The position numbers and the translations under genes were made by a program. 64,000 bases of DNA, taken from the NCBI GenBank assembly GCA_050305405.1, contig JBNLFG010000009.1, positions 124,001 through 188,000 of the forward strand, read 5' to 3'. The stretch comes from Desulfolinea sp050305405. Lineage in GTDB: Bacteria; Chloroflexota; Anaerolineae; Anaerolineales; Villigracilaceae. The notes under the pieces are model-generated. The model saw only the letters and a program-made list of their open reading frames with translations, ran no database searches and was not told where the DNA came from. Of the stretch, positions 27,395 through 34,661 are shown piece after piece (position 1 is the stretch's first letter; every line of letters begins with the position of its first letter).

Positions 27395-27513
27395 TAGAAG
27401 CCCTGATAGATCCAGGTTGGGGTACTATCCGTTGTTGCGATCAAAACCGCGACCGCGATAAGGGTCAGAAGGAGCGCCCACAGATTTTCTTTTGAGAGAA
27501 GTTTTTCTTTCAT
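27394..27513 (-). CDS. 39-residue membrane microprotein, DltX-like acyl-shuttle candidate
   Basis: The ATG at 27513 opens a 39-codon frame ending in TAA at 27394-27396; the stop overlaps the MBOAT start (TAATG). The peptide has a basic start (MKEKLLSKEN), one membrane span (about residues 11-27) and a short outside tail that ends in WIYQGF. The inside-positive rule puts the C-terminus outside. From memory, DltX microproteins end in a hexapeptide of the form aromatic-I-Y-x-x-F (FIYNEF), whose Tyr is acylated by the MBOAT DltB and shuttles the acyl group to DltD. Position, size, topology and tail all agree with that role; Y36 would be the acyl acceptor. A purine-rich GGAGGGTGAGGG lies 4 bases before the ATG. 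Confidence 0.82.
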   Translation of the reverse strand: MKEKLLSKENLWALLLTLIAVAVLIATTDSTPTWIYQGF

Positions 27514-27514
27514 T

Positions 27515-27592
27515 TTGCCCTCACCCTCCGCCCTCTCCCAAAGGTAGAGGGGACTATTCTCCCCTTTTTATGGGAAGCTAGAGGGGGTCTTT
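27515..27592. repeat. CCCTCACCC/CCCTCTCCC-type dispersed repeat
   Basis: The segment carries CCCTCACCCTCCGCCCTCTC, AGGTAGAGGGG, TTCTCCCC and GGGAAGCTAGAGGGGG blocks. These resemble a short repeat that is widespread in bacterial genomes and folds on itself. On the minus strand it supplies the ribosome site of the microprotein gene. Confidence 0.5.
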
Positions 27593-27596
27593 TCGA

Positions 27597-27983
27597 TTAA
27601 CGATAGCCGCAGAAAAGCCAATCTCCGCCCTGATCGAGGACTTGATAGGTCTGGCCGGAAAGATCAAGGTACTGGTCTTCACCATCGTAAGACATCACGA
27701 TTTGACCTGTGCAGGTGACAAGCGCCATATCGCCTTCTGTACCGGTTTGCTCGCAGGTGAAGCCATCGAGCGAGGCATCAACAGCCTGGAAAGAATCAAC
27801 TTCCATTTGAGCATCAAACTCCCAATCAGCACAAGACAGGGCTACAGCGCGATCCATATCACCACTGACCAGAGCCTGATAATAATCCTGCACGCTTTGC
27901 GCAGCGAGATCGGCAGAAGCGCAGGCGCTCAACACAAGCAATAGCGCCATCCCCAAAACAAAAACAAGCGTAATTCGACGCAT
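27597..27983 (-). CDS. Small lipoprotein of unknown function
   Basis: The start at 27983 has AAAGGAGA just upstream; a longer frame would run into the prfB coding region. The 128-residue protein has a lipoprotein signal with LSAC (Cys21). The mature part has a DYYQALVSGDMDRAVAL helix-like block and pairs of cysteines (ALSCAD, FTCEQ, VTCTG, FCGY), which may form disulfides outside the cytoplasm. It resembles the NTF2-like DUF4878 type of small lipoproteins in style, but I cannot confirm that family. It lies between prfB and the acylation operon and is separated from the latter by a repeat. Confidence 0.72.
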   Translation of the reverse strand: MRRITLVFVLGMALLLVLSACASADLAAQSVQDYYQALVSGDMDRAVALSCADWEFDAQMEVDSFQAVDASLDGFTCEQTGTEGDMALVTCTGQIVMSYDGEDQYLDLSGQTYQVLDQGGDWLFCGYR

Positions 27984-27996
27984 AATCTTTCTCCTT

Positions 27997-29080
27997 TTAC
28001 TTTTTCTGTTGTCGTAAATAGGCTTCCATAAAGCCATCCAGATCACCATCCAGCACGGCCTGGGTGTTGCCCATCTCAAAATCGCTGCGATGGTCTTTGA
28101 CCAACTGATAGGGATGCAAGACATACGACCGGATCTGACTACCCCACTCGGCTTTGGTATATTCGCCGCGTAAGTCATCCAACTCTTCTTTTTGCTCGGC
28201 TTCCTTCATTTCAACCAAACGTGCCTTGAGCACCTTGAGCGCATTCTCACGATTTTGAAGTTGTGAGCGCTCATTCTGACAGGTGACCACGATCCCGGTC
28301 GGGATGTGGGTCATGCGCACGGCGGTCGAGTTTTTCTGCACGCTCTGTCCACCTGCGCCGGATGATTTATACACATCGATACGCAAATCTTTAGCGTTAA
28401 TCTCGATGTCAATATCATCGCCGATCTGGGGTAAGATCTCGACCAACGCGAAGGAGGTATGGCGGCGATGCGCCGCATCAAAAGGCGACAAACGCACGAG
28501 ACGATGTGTCCCCTTCTCAGAGCGTAGGTAGCCAAAAGCATAACGCCCGGAAATAGACAAGGTCACACTTTTGATACCCGCTTCTTCACCGACGGTCAGA
28601 TCAAGCACTTCCACATCGAAGCCGCGTCGTTCCGCCCAGCGTAAATACATGCGTTGAAGCATCTCTGCCCAATCCTGCGAATCGGTACCGCCTGCACCTG
28701 CATGAATCGCCAAAAGCGCATCTTCCGCATCATACTTACCAGAAAGCATGGTGCGAAAAGCACGTTTATCAAGGTCTTTCTCCAAAGCATCTGTTTCTTT
28801 TTCAAGCTCCCCCAGAAAACTCTCATCATCCATCTCTGCCAACTCTAGCAAGTCGTTGAGACGTTTCTGAAAGTCCTTCCATGAATCGCTTTCTTCCTGC
28901 AAGGTGTTAACAGTTTTCATCACCTTTTTGGCATGATTTGAGTCATTCCAAAAATCAGGCGCAGCGACTTCTTTTTGTAATTCCTTTAGCTTCACTTCCT
29001 TTGAAGCTAAGTCAAAGACGCTCCATAAGCTGTAGGCTGAGTTCTTCTGCTGCTTTCAAACGTCCTAAAATTTCTTGCAT
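27997..29080 (-). CDS. prfB: Peptide chain release factor 2, with programmed +1 frameshift
   Basis: The main frame (from 29013 down) encodes the RF2 body, with the SPF stop-recognition motif (VRLSPFDAAHRRHT) and the GGQ motif (SSGAGGQSVQKN). The true start is ATG 29080: codons 1-22 (MQEILGRLKAAEEL onward) end in CTT followed by TGA at 29014-29012 and C. A GGAG anti-ribosome pairing site lies three bases before CTT. Slipping +1 at CTT-T joins GAC and the following frame, giving 360 residues, normal for RF2. RF2 releases peptides at UGA and UAA and autoregulates its level by this slip. ftsY lies upstream on the same strand. Confidence 0.95.
29011..29024 (-). other. Programmed +1 frameshift site of prfB
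   Basis: On the minus strand the sequence reads ATGGAGCGTCTTTGAC. CTT is codon 22, TGA is codon 23, and the GGAG is at the short distance that is known to stimulate the RF2 slip. The arrangement is the classical CUUUGAC type. Confidence 0.92.
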
Positions 29081-29107
29081 GAGATTACTCCATGAAACGC
29101 AAAACGT

Positions 29108-29148
29108 AAAACGTGAACAACATTGTCACGCATCATGTTTCACGTTTT
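29108..29148. repeat. Inverted repeat between prfB and ftsY
   Basis: AAAACGTGAA (29108-29117) and TTCACGTTTT (29139-29148) form a 10-bp stem, with further ACGTAAAACGT copies before it. It could end ftsY transcription on the minus strand, although no T-run follows there. It resembles the ACGTTTT-rich palindrome at 372-403. Confidence 0.5.
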
Positions 29149-29153
29149 AGTTT

Positions 29154-30068
29154 TTAGAATGCCGCCAAAATGCCGTCAATAAAGGCATCGGGGTCAAATA
29201 TTGTCAAATCTTCCACGGTTTCGCCCAAACCTGCAAAGAGGATCGGTAATCCCAACTCTCGGCGGATGGCAAAAACCATTCCCCCGCGAGCGGATGAATC
29301 TAGCTTGGTCAGGATCACCCCCGTCACACCGACCGCTTCCTTAAAAGAGCGAGCCTGTTGCAGCGCGTTTTGTCCGGTCGTCGTATCCATCACCAGCCAA
29401 ACGGCATGTGGCGCACCAGGATGCGCCTTGCCAACCACACGTTCCACCTTTTTGAGTTCTTCCATCAAATTGAAGCGCGTATGTAAACGACCTGCCGTAT
29501 CAACCAGGATGATATCTGCGCCGCGCGCGACTCCCGCCTGAACCGTATTATATGCCACGGCGCCGGGATCACTCTCCGGGGGGCCTGCTACCACGTCAAT
29601 GGACAATCTCTCGCCCCAAACTTGTAGCTGCTCAACTGCCGCAGCCCGAAAGGTGTCTGCAGCCCCAAAGATGACCTTCTTCCCTTGAGCCTGGTAACGC
29701 GCTCCCAGCTTCGCTGCGGATGTCGTTTTCCCGGAACCATTCACGCCCACGAGCAAAATCACGCTCGGCACGGATTCTGCCAAAGGCGCATCCTGTCCAT
29801 CGCCGAGGCGGGAGCGGAGTTCCGCGCGGAGCGCAGACTTAAGCTCATCGGAGCGTAGCAAGCCCTTCTCACGAACGTGACGTTGCAAGGCTTCAATAAT
29901 ATCGACTGTGGTCTCAATCCCTAAATCAGCCTGGATGAGGAGGGCTTCCAAATCATCCCAGGTTTCATCTGTGATTTCAGTTGCGCCAAGTAGGCTGGCA
30001 ACGCGCCCAAAAGCAGATTTACTGGTCTTGGCGAGGCCTTCTCGCCAGCGTGAAAGTGTGTCAGTCAT
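29154..30068 (-). CDS. ftsY: Signal recognition particle receptor FtsY
   Basis: The 304-residue protein is an SRP-type GTPase. It has a helical N domain (about 1-90), the P-loop GVNGSGKTTSAAKLG near residue 103, the DTFRAAAVEQL insertion-box region, DTAGRLHTRFNLMEEL (G3), TKLDSSARGG (G4) and the closing GLGETVEDL motif. It lacks the long acidic A domain and any methionine-rich M domain, so it is a compact FtsY and not Ffh. It docks SRP-ribosome complexes at the membrane for co-translational insertion. The ATG has no ribosome site and is only about two bases from the predicted transcription start, so the mRNA may be leaderless. Confidence 0.95.
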   Translation of the reverse strand: MTDTLSRWREGLAKTSKSAFGRVASLLGATEITDETWDDLEALLIQADLGIETTVDIIEALQRHVREKGLLRSDELKSALRAELRSRLGDGQDAPLAESVPSVILLVGVNGSGKTTSAAKLGARYQAQGKKVIFGAADTFRAAAVEQLQVWGERLSIDVVAGPPESDPGAVAYNTVQAGVARGADIILVDTAGRLHTRFNLMEELKKVERVVGKAHPGAPHAVWLVMDTTTGQNALQQARSFKEAVGVTGVILTKLDSSARGGMVFAIRRELGLPILFAGLGETVEDLTIFDPDAFIDGILAAF

Positions 30069-30076
30069 AACGCGCG

Positions 30077-30104
30077 ATTATAACATAGCGATTTATGTTA
30101 TACT
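30077..30104. promoter_or_regulatory. Divergent overlapping extended -10 promoters (ftsY and OsmC)
   Basis: TATAACATA (30079-30087) and TATGTTATA (30094-30102) form a 9-bp inverted repeat with a 6-base loop. On the plus strand TGTTATACT (30096-30104) is an extended -10 for the OsmC gene. On the minus strand TGTTATAAT (30085 down to 30077) is an extended -10 for ftsY. The two transcripts would start back to back. Confidence 0.65.
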
Positions 30105-30137
30105 GCTGGCAATCCTTTAAGGTTGAGGCCTATTTTA

Positions 30138-30560
30138 ATGGCAGATTCAATTACAAACGTAGAAGTCAACTGGCAAGAAGACAATCTTTTTCTTGCTGAG
30201 AATGAAAATGGCGGTCAAGCCTATTTGGGTGGTGAGCATATTCGCCCGATGCAGATGATACTAGCCTCTTTGGCGGGTTGCAGCGGTGTTGATGTTGTGA
30301 ATATACTAAAGAAAAAGCGCGTCAACTTTAGCGATCTGCAAATCAAGGTGAGCGGCAAACGCGCCGAGACACACCCCAAAGTCTATACAGATATTCATGT
30401 CACTTACTTAATCTGGGGAGAAGATATTAAAGAAAAAGATGTAGAACAGGCTATTGAACTCTCGGAAGAGAAATACTGCTCAGTAAGCGCGATGCTTAAG
30501 TCAAGCGCGACAATCCACTCTGACTATCAAATCCTCGCCCTGGGCGAGAAAAATATATAA
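30138..30560 (+). CDS. OsmC family protein
   Basis: The ATG at 30138 is used; an upstream TTG in frame is less likely. The 140-residue protein fits OsmC/Ohr-type folds, with the first conserved cysteine in LASLAGCSGVDV and the second in EEKYCSVSAM. OsmC-type enzymes reduce organic hydroperoxides with paired cysteines, although many YhfA-like members remain uncharacterised. It is followed after 14 bases by a thioredoxin gene, which would be a natural electron donor, so the two likely form an oxidative-stress operon. The promoter is an extended -10 shared back to back with ftsY. Confidence 0.88.
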   Translation: MADSITNVEVNWQEDNLFLAENENGGQAYLGGEHIRPMQMILASLAGCSGVDVVNILKKKRVNFSDLQIKVSGKRAETHPKVYTDIHVTYLIWGEDIKEKDVEQAIELSEEKYCSVSAMLKSSATIHSDYQILALGEKNI

Positions 30561-30574
30561 ATTTGGAGCTTTTT

Positions 30575-30913
30575 ATGATCTCAGAACCTATTCACGTCAC
30601 CGATGCAGCTTTTGAAAAATCTGTCATGCAATCTGAATTACCAGTTATTGTAGATTTCTGGGCACCGTGGTGTGCACCCTGCCGTATGGTGGCACCCATT
30701 TTAGATAAACTGGCAACAGAATATGCTGGCAAAGTCCTTATCGCCAAAGTCAACACCGATGAAGACCCACAATGGGCGCAGAAATTTGGCGTTCAGGGCA
30801 TCCCGACAATGCTCTTTGTGGCAAAGGGCAAAGTTGTCCACCGTCAAGTTGGCGCATTACCTGAACCGATGCTACGTCAAACTGTCAATCAATTTCTTGA
30901 AGTTGCTGAGTAA
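30575..30913 (+). CDS. trxA: Thioredoxin
   Basis: The ATG at 30575 is 6 bases after GGAG; a TTG at 30563 in frame is rejected. The 112-residue protein is a classical thioredoxin: VDFWAPWCAPCRM active site, the buried DEDPQWAQKFGVQ helix, and the cis-proline loop GIPTMLF. It has no signal peptide, so it is cytosolic. It reduces disulfides and peroxidases using thioredoxin reductase. The co-located OsmC protein may be a client. Confidence 0.93.
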   Translation: MISEPIHVTDAAFEKSVMQSELPVIVDFWAPWCAPCRMVAPILDKLATEYAGKVLIAKVNTDEDPQWAQKFGVQGIPTMLFVAKGKVVHRQVGALPEPMLRQTVNQFLEVAE

Positions 30914-30938
30914 TTAATCCGAGGTGAGGGAGGTCGCC

Positions 30939-31655
30939 ATGAAAAAGTTTTTCCTTGTAGCAGTGATCGTGCTCTTTGGCATAAGCGCCTGCGTTCCTGG
31001 ACTCTTGGGCGGAGGCGCAGAAGAAGCACCCGCTGCCGAAGCAGTCGATATCGCTGCGACGGTAGACGCTGAATCCAGCACACAAGCCGTACAAACCTTA
31101 GCTGCGCTTGCTACACCAACAATGGAACCGCCAACACCCACAGAAGAGTTACCTGCTACCGCTACTGAAACACTTGCTCCAACCGAGGAAGTGACCACGA
31201 CCATCACCGAAACAGAGAATGCTACTACCGCTGACGAAACCGCTACTGAAACGCTAGACGATGCCTCTGCTGATGCTGCGACAGAAACAACGGCTACCCC
31301 AACAGAGACCAGCACCCCTGCCATCACCGCGACCAGCGTCTATCCATCACCGACTTCACCAATCGCCATCAACCTACCACCGGAATCATTGGTGCCACGC
31401 CATAGAATCGAAGTAAGAAATAAGACCAAGGGTCCCGTTTATATTTCCCTTCAAGGAACTAGCGAAGGTGGCTACAAGCCAATCATCGAGTATGATATTG
31501 CGCGTTTCGCGACCGTAAAGTTTGAAGTCCCCGAAGGTTATTACATGGTTGTCGTATATGTTGGCAAAGATCCTATGATCGGCTATACGGTTGTAAATGG
31601 ACACAATCAAGTTTCGATCACTATCAATCGAGATGAGATCAAAATCGAAAAATAA
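30939..31655 (+). CDS. Thr/Glu-rich lipoprotein with C-terminal beta domain
   Basis: The ATG at 30939 is 5 bases after GGAGG. The 238-residue protein has lipobox ISAC (Cys18), then a long low-complexity stretch rich in Thr, Ala and Glu (about 25-145) that would act as a stalk. The C-terminal ~85 residues form a compact beta-rich domain starting RIEVRNKTKGPVYISLQG. The next gene encodes a related C-terminal domain (VLVINETKHPVGVSLFLYQ), so the two are diverged paralogues. The function is unknown; the layout suggests a surface-displayed binding domain on a flexible stalk. Confidence 0.75.
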   Translation: MKKFFLVAVIVLFGISACVPGLLGGGAEEAPAAEAVDIAATVDAESSTQAVQTLAALATPTMEPPTPTEELPATATETLAPTEEVTTTITETENATTADETATETLDDASADAATETTATPTETSTPAITATSVYPSPTSPIAINLPPESLVPRHRIEVRNKTKGPVYISLQGTSEGGYKPIIEYDIARFATVKFEVPEGYYMVVVYVGKDPMIGYTVVNGHNQVSITINRDEIKIEK

Positions 31656-31680
31656 ATTCTTAGAAGAAGAGAAAGTAACT

Positions 31681-32286
31681 ATGAAAAAAATATTACTGCT
31701 ATTAACTGCGTTGAGCCTATTTTTAGGCGCATGCGGTGCAATTGCCCCGACAGAGGAGCCAACCCCTGCATTAACGGGTGAAGACATTCAGGAAACAGCG
31801 GTTGCGATGGCGTGGACAATGGCCGCACAAACCATAGAAGCCATGCCCACAGAAACTTTCACCCCCCTTCCCCCAACGCCGACCTTTACGCCCGTCTTTA
31901 CCGCTACACCGATTTTCACAGCGACACCCTTCGCAACACAGACCCCACTCCCTTCAGCAACACCAGAAGGAGATGTGTGTAACAAAATTCTCAGCGGGTG
32001 GGAAGGTAAAGAAAGCAAAGTCCTCGTCATAAATGAAACCAAACACCCAGTAGGCGTTTCCCTTTTCTTATACCAAAGCTCGCGTGGATATTGCGGCTAT
32101 CTCTCAGCAACCATCGACAAAAAAGGCAGCACGACCTTTACGATCCCAATCGGCTATTACAGCGTATCTGTCTGGGCACAGGACGGGTCAAGTTATAGCA
32201 AATGGCTAGACCTAACAGGCATCTTAAACCCGGATAAGCACACACTTTATATTAGAGACGACAAATTAAAATTCGTCACCCCCTAG
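31681..32286 (+). CDS. Thr/Pro-rich lipoprotein, paralogue of the upstream lipoprotein
   Basis: The ATG at 31681 starts a 201-residue protein with lipobox LGAC (Cys18), a Thr/Pro stalk (PTPTF, TATPIFTATPF repeats, to about residue 95) and a C-terminal beta domain of about 100 residues. That domain shares with the upstream lipoprotein the order VxNxTKxPVxxSL, then GGY/SRGY, then a FxxPxGYYxV block. The cysteine pair CNK and YCGY may form a disulfide. The gap to the upstream gene is 25 bases, so they are co-transcribed, and a strong terminator follows. The function is unknown. Confidence 0.75.
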   Translation: MKKILLLLTALSLFLGACGAIAPTEEPTPALTGEDIQETAVAMAWTMAAQTIEAMPTETFTPLPPTPTFTPVFTATPIFTATPFATQTPLPSATPEGDVCNKILSGWEGKESKVLVINETKHPVGVSLFLYQSSRGYCGYLSATIDKKGSTTFTIPIGYYSVSVWAQDGSSYSKWLDLTGILNPDKHTLYIRDDKLKFVTP

Positions 32287-32300
32287 CGCAAGCCATAAAG

Positions 32301-32330
32301 AAAAAAGCCTCCCACATGGGAGGCTTTTTT
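32301..32330. terminator. Bidirectional intrinsic terminator
   Basis: AAAAAAGCCTCCC (32301-32313) pairs perfectly with GGGAGGCTTTTTT (32318-32330) over ACAT. It separates the plus-strand lipoproteins from the convergent minus-strand genes. Confidence 0.95.
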
Positions 32331-32346
32331 CTTGAAATGAGTATAC

Positions 32347-32541
32347 TTATTTCTTACCGAACAACCCGCCAAGCATATCAGCAGCAGAACCGCCTTCTCC
32401 ATCAAGCAACGCGTCAATCTGACTACCAACAGCAGACGGCAACTTGCTCTTCACAAAATCGAGCACCAGATCAACTGCAACAGCAGCCTGTTCTTTATCC
32501 AAACCGGTTTTCTCAGCCACCAAAGCAACTAATTCTTCCAT
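32347..32541 (-). CDS. Small helical protein of unknown function
   Basis: The 64-residue protein is preceded by AAAGGAGA. Its first ~35 residues (MEELVALVAEKTGLDKEQAA onward) look like two helices of the kind seen in DUF2267/DUF2780-like small proteins. The tail is Gly-rich (GEGGSAADMLGGLFGKK). Similar short proteins are common in Cyanobacteria and Chloroflexi, but I know of no function. It has its own ribosome site and a terminator downstream, which supports a real gene. Confidence 0.7.
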   Translation of the reverse strand: MEELVALVAEKTGLDKEQAAVAVDLVLDFVKSKLPSAVGSQIDALLDGEGGSAADMLGGLFGKK

Positions 32542-32588
32542 CTTTTCTCCTTTATAAGAAACTTACCTGAAACAACAAAGTCATTGTA

Positions 32589-33044
32589 TCATCCCCACAA
32601 AAACCACATAACCTGAGCAACAATCAAACCGAGCAAAACGCCGCCAATTGCTTCCAAGGGTGTATGTCCAAGCACTTCGCGCAATTTTTTCTCAGCTTCA
32701 AAGTGACCACTGATGAATTCACCGATCAGCATATTAATCTTTTCGGCATGTAAGCCCGCCTGCCGACGGACCCCCGTCGCATCATAGATCACGATCATCG
32801 TGATTGAAAAAGCAACGGCAAAAATGGGAGAATCAAAGCCGATAAATAAACCGGCGCCATACGTAAGACCAACCATCAAGGCAGAATGTGAGCTAGGCAT
32901 CCCGCCCGAGCTGAGCAGTAGCGTCCAGTTAACCTTCTTTGTGCGAAAATATTCAATTGGCACTTTGAAAATTTGCGCCAACCCCCAGGCAATCACCGAA
33001 CTCAGAAAAACGGGGTTCTGAAAAATATCAAGCGGGTTATTCAT
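32589..33044 (-). CDS. Divergent PAP2 family membrane protein
   Basis: The 151-residue protein has about four membrane spans. The GGMPSSHSALMVGLTYG block and IYDATGVRRQAGLHAEKIN block are hallmarks of the divergent PAP2 (DUF212) family, which is related to phosphatidic acid phosphatases but keeps only part of their active site. The biochemical role is not settled. The start overlaps the end of xseB by 8 bases, so it is translated from the same mRNA as exonuclease VII. This is probably operon convenience and not a functional link. Confidence 0.88.
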   Translation of the reverse strand: MNNPLDIFQNPVFLSSVIAWGLAQIFKVPIEYFRTKKVNWTLLLSSGGMPSSHSALMVGLTYGAGLFIGFDSPIFAVAFSITMIVIYDATGVRRQAGLHAEKINMLIGEFISGHFEAEKKLREVLGHTPLEAIGGVLLGLIVAQVMWFLWG

Positions 33045-33258
33045 CCGCCGCCTCTAGTGCATCATCCGAGAGCTGGCGCACGCGCAACTCCGCTTCTTCG
33101 AGCAGTTGCGTGCAGCGTTTATTCAAATCTTGTCCGCGCTCGAAAAGCGCCATTGACTTTTCAAGCGTGTGCTCTTCATTTTCAAGCGCCGCAACAATCG
33201 CTTCCAATTCGGCAAAGGCTTCTTCGTAGCCCAGTTCTTCAATTTTTTTCTCAGTCAT
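33037..33258 (-). CDS. xseB: Exodeoxyribonuclease VII small subunit
   Basis: The ATG at 33258 follows GGAG by 5 bases, giving 73 residues. The family pattern is clear: GYEEAFAELEAIVAALE, then LEKSMALFERGQDL and the final CTQLLEEAELRVRQL helix. Several XseB chains wrap one XseA to form the exonuclease that degrades single-stranded DNA from both ends in repair. It lies 10 bases after xseA and overlaps the PAP2-like gene by 8 bases. Confidence 0.93.
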   Translation of the reverse strand: MTEKKIEELGYEEAFAELEAIVAALENEEHTLEKSMALFERGQDLNKRCTQLLEEAELRVRQLSDDALEAADE

Positions 33259-33268
33259 AATTGCTCCA

Positions 33269-34486
33269 CTACAAAATTTTTGCGTCAAGATTACCATCTT
33301 TTACGCGGATATGGATGAGGTCATCTTTCGCGACATCGCCTGTTCCTGCGACTAGCCTCCCATCGCTTTGACGGGTGACGATAGCGTAGCCACGCGCCAG
33401 GACTTTGGCCGGGTTCAGCGCAACGAGACGGTGATTCAGCCCGAGCAACTTCTCCCGCAACATGTCCTGACGATGAGCTTGTCCGGCATTGAGACGCTGA
33501 TTCAGCCCATCGATAGTTTGCGTATCGCGCTGGATGCGGCGCAGGGGCGAGACATAGCCCAAACGCTGATGCAGATCGTCCACGCTGATAAAGGCTCGAT
33601 CAAGAATACTGCTAATATGCACATTGAGTTGATCGGCATAGTAACTATTTGCACCTTGTAACTCGGCAACCGTGATCGGGGTGGCAAGTTCGGCAGCCGC
33701 TGTTGGGGTCGCAGCCCGCAAATCGGCGGCGAAGTCGCAGAGGGTGAAGTCAGTTTCGTGTCCAACCCCCGAGATGACGGGGATGGGATAGGCTGCCACC
33801 GCGCGCGCGACACGCTCATCGTTGAAGGCCCACAAATCTTCGATAGAGCCGCCGCCGCGTCCAAGCAATAGCACGTCGAGGTCGGGAGCGATACGGCGTA
33901 GCGCATCCATAGCGGCAACAATTTTGGGCGGGGCGGCATCCCCTTGCACCATCGTCGGCGCAAGGACAACTTCCGCAAGCGGCATCCGACGTTGCAGGGT
34001 GTTGAGCATATCACGCAAGGCTGCCCCCGTCGCCGAGGTGACGATGCCGATCTTTTTCGGCAAATTCGGGACGGGGCGTTTGGCGTCGGGGTCAAAAAGT
34101 CCTTCGGCTTCGAGTAGGGCTTTCAGGCGTTGAAATTCCTGATAAAGCATCCCTTCGCCAACCGGACGAATCTCATCGGCGTAAAGCTGATACTGCCCGC
34201 TGACATCATAGATATTAATGTAGCCGTGCGCTTCGATCTCCATGCCATCGCGCAGATCGAGGGCGAGACGGGCTGCACTGCTGCGCCACATCACTGATTT
34301 GACGGCGGCGCCGCTATCTTTGAGCGTGAAGTAGATATGTCCGGAGCGCGGGCGCGAAAGGTTGGAAATTTCGCCCTTGACCCAGACATCACGCAACATT
34401 TCGTCAGACTCAAAGAGTTCACGAAGATAGGCGGTCAGGCTGGTAACTGTCCAGCGTGGGGAGGAAAAGAGGGAGGGTTGGTTCAT
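33269..34486 (-). CDS. xseA: Exodeoxyribonuclease VII large subunit
   Basis: The start at 34486 (MNQPSLFSSPRWTV, 405 residues) is chosen over an upstream ATG at 34522 because the family begins close to the OB-fold. The order is OB-fold (about 14-110, with WVKGEISNLSRPRSGHIYFTLKD), nuclease domain (GIVTSATGAALRD, LLLGRGGGSIEDLWAFNDE, SGVGHETDFTL, DLRAATPTAAAEL) and a C-terminal helical part. All family signature blocks are present. With XseB it forms exonuclease VII. The upstream spacer contains a long palindromic repeat. Confidence 0.95.
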   Translation of the reverse strand: MNQPSLFSSPRWTVTSLTAYLRELFESDEMLRDVWVKGEISNLSRPRSGHIYFTLKDSGAAVKSVMWRSSAARLALDLRDGMEIEAHGYINIYDVSGQYQLYADEIRPVGEGMLYQEFQRLKALLEAEGLFDPDAKRPVPNLPKKIGIVTSATGAALRDMLNTLQRRMPLAEVVLAPTMVQGDAAPPKIVAAMDALRRIAPDLDVLLLGRGGGSIEDLWAFNDERVARAVAAYPIPVISGVGHETDFTLCDFAADLRAATPTAAAELATPITVAELQGANSYYADQLNVHISSILDRAFISVDDLHQRLGYVSPLRRIQRDTQTIDGLNQRLNAGQAHRQDMLREKLLGLNHRLVALNPAKVLARGYAIVTRQSDGRLVAGTGDVAKDDLIHIRVKDGNLDAKIL

Positions 34487-34524
34487 CTTATCGAGGATAC
34501 TTGATGTTTTTATATGTTGCAAGG

Positions 34525-34595
34525 TGTAGGGGCGAACCGATGTGTTCGCCCAATTTTTCCTACAAAAGGGGCAGACACGCGTGTCTGCCCCTACA
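34525..34595. repeat. Nested palindromic repeat upstream of HIT gene
   Basis: TGTAGGGGC (34525-34533) and GCCCCTACA (34587-34595) are inverted. Inside lie GGGCGAAC/GTTCGCCC (34530-34537, 34544-34551) and a perfect 24-base palindrome centred at 34579/34580 (GGGGCAGACACG and its complement). It resembles REP-like elements and sits in the divergent xseA/HIT spacer. Confidence 0.8.
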
Positions 34596-34661
34596 TCCCG
34601 TTTTCTGCTACAATCTGGCTGTTACTCTCTATTCTCAACTACCTACTCCCCATTATCAATT

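Noticed and set aside
27984..28178. Upstream extension of the small lipoprotein gene
   Set aside because: It overlaps the end of prfB and would hide the lipoprotein signal that begins at 27983.
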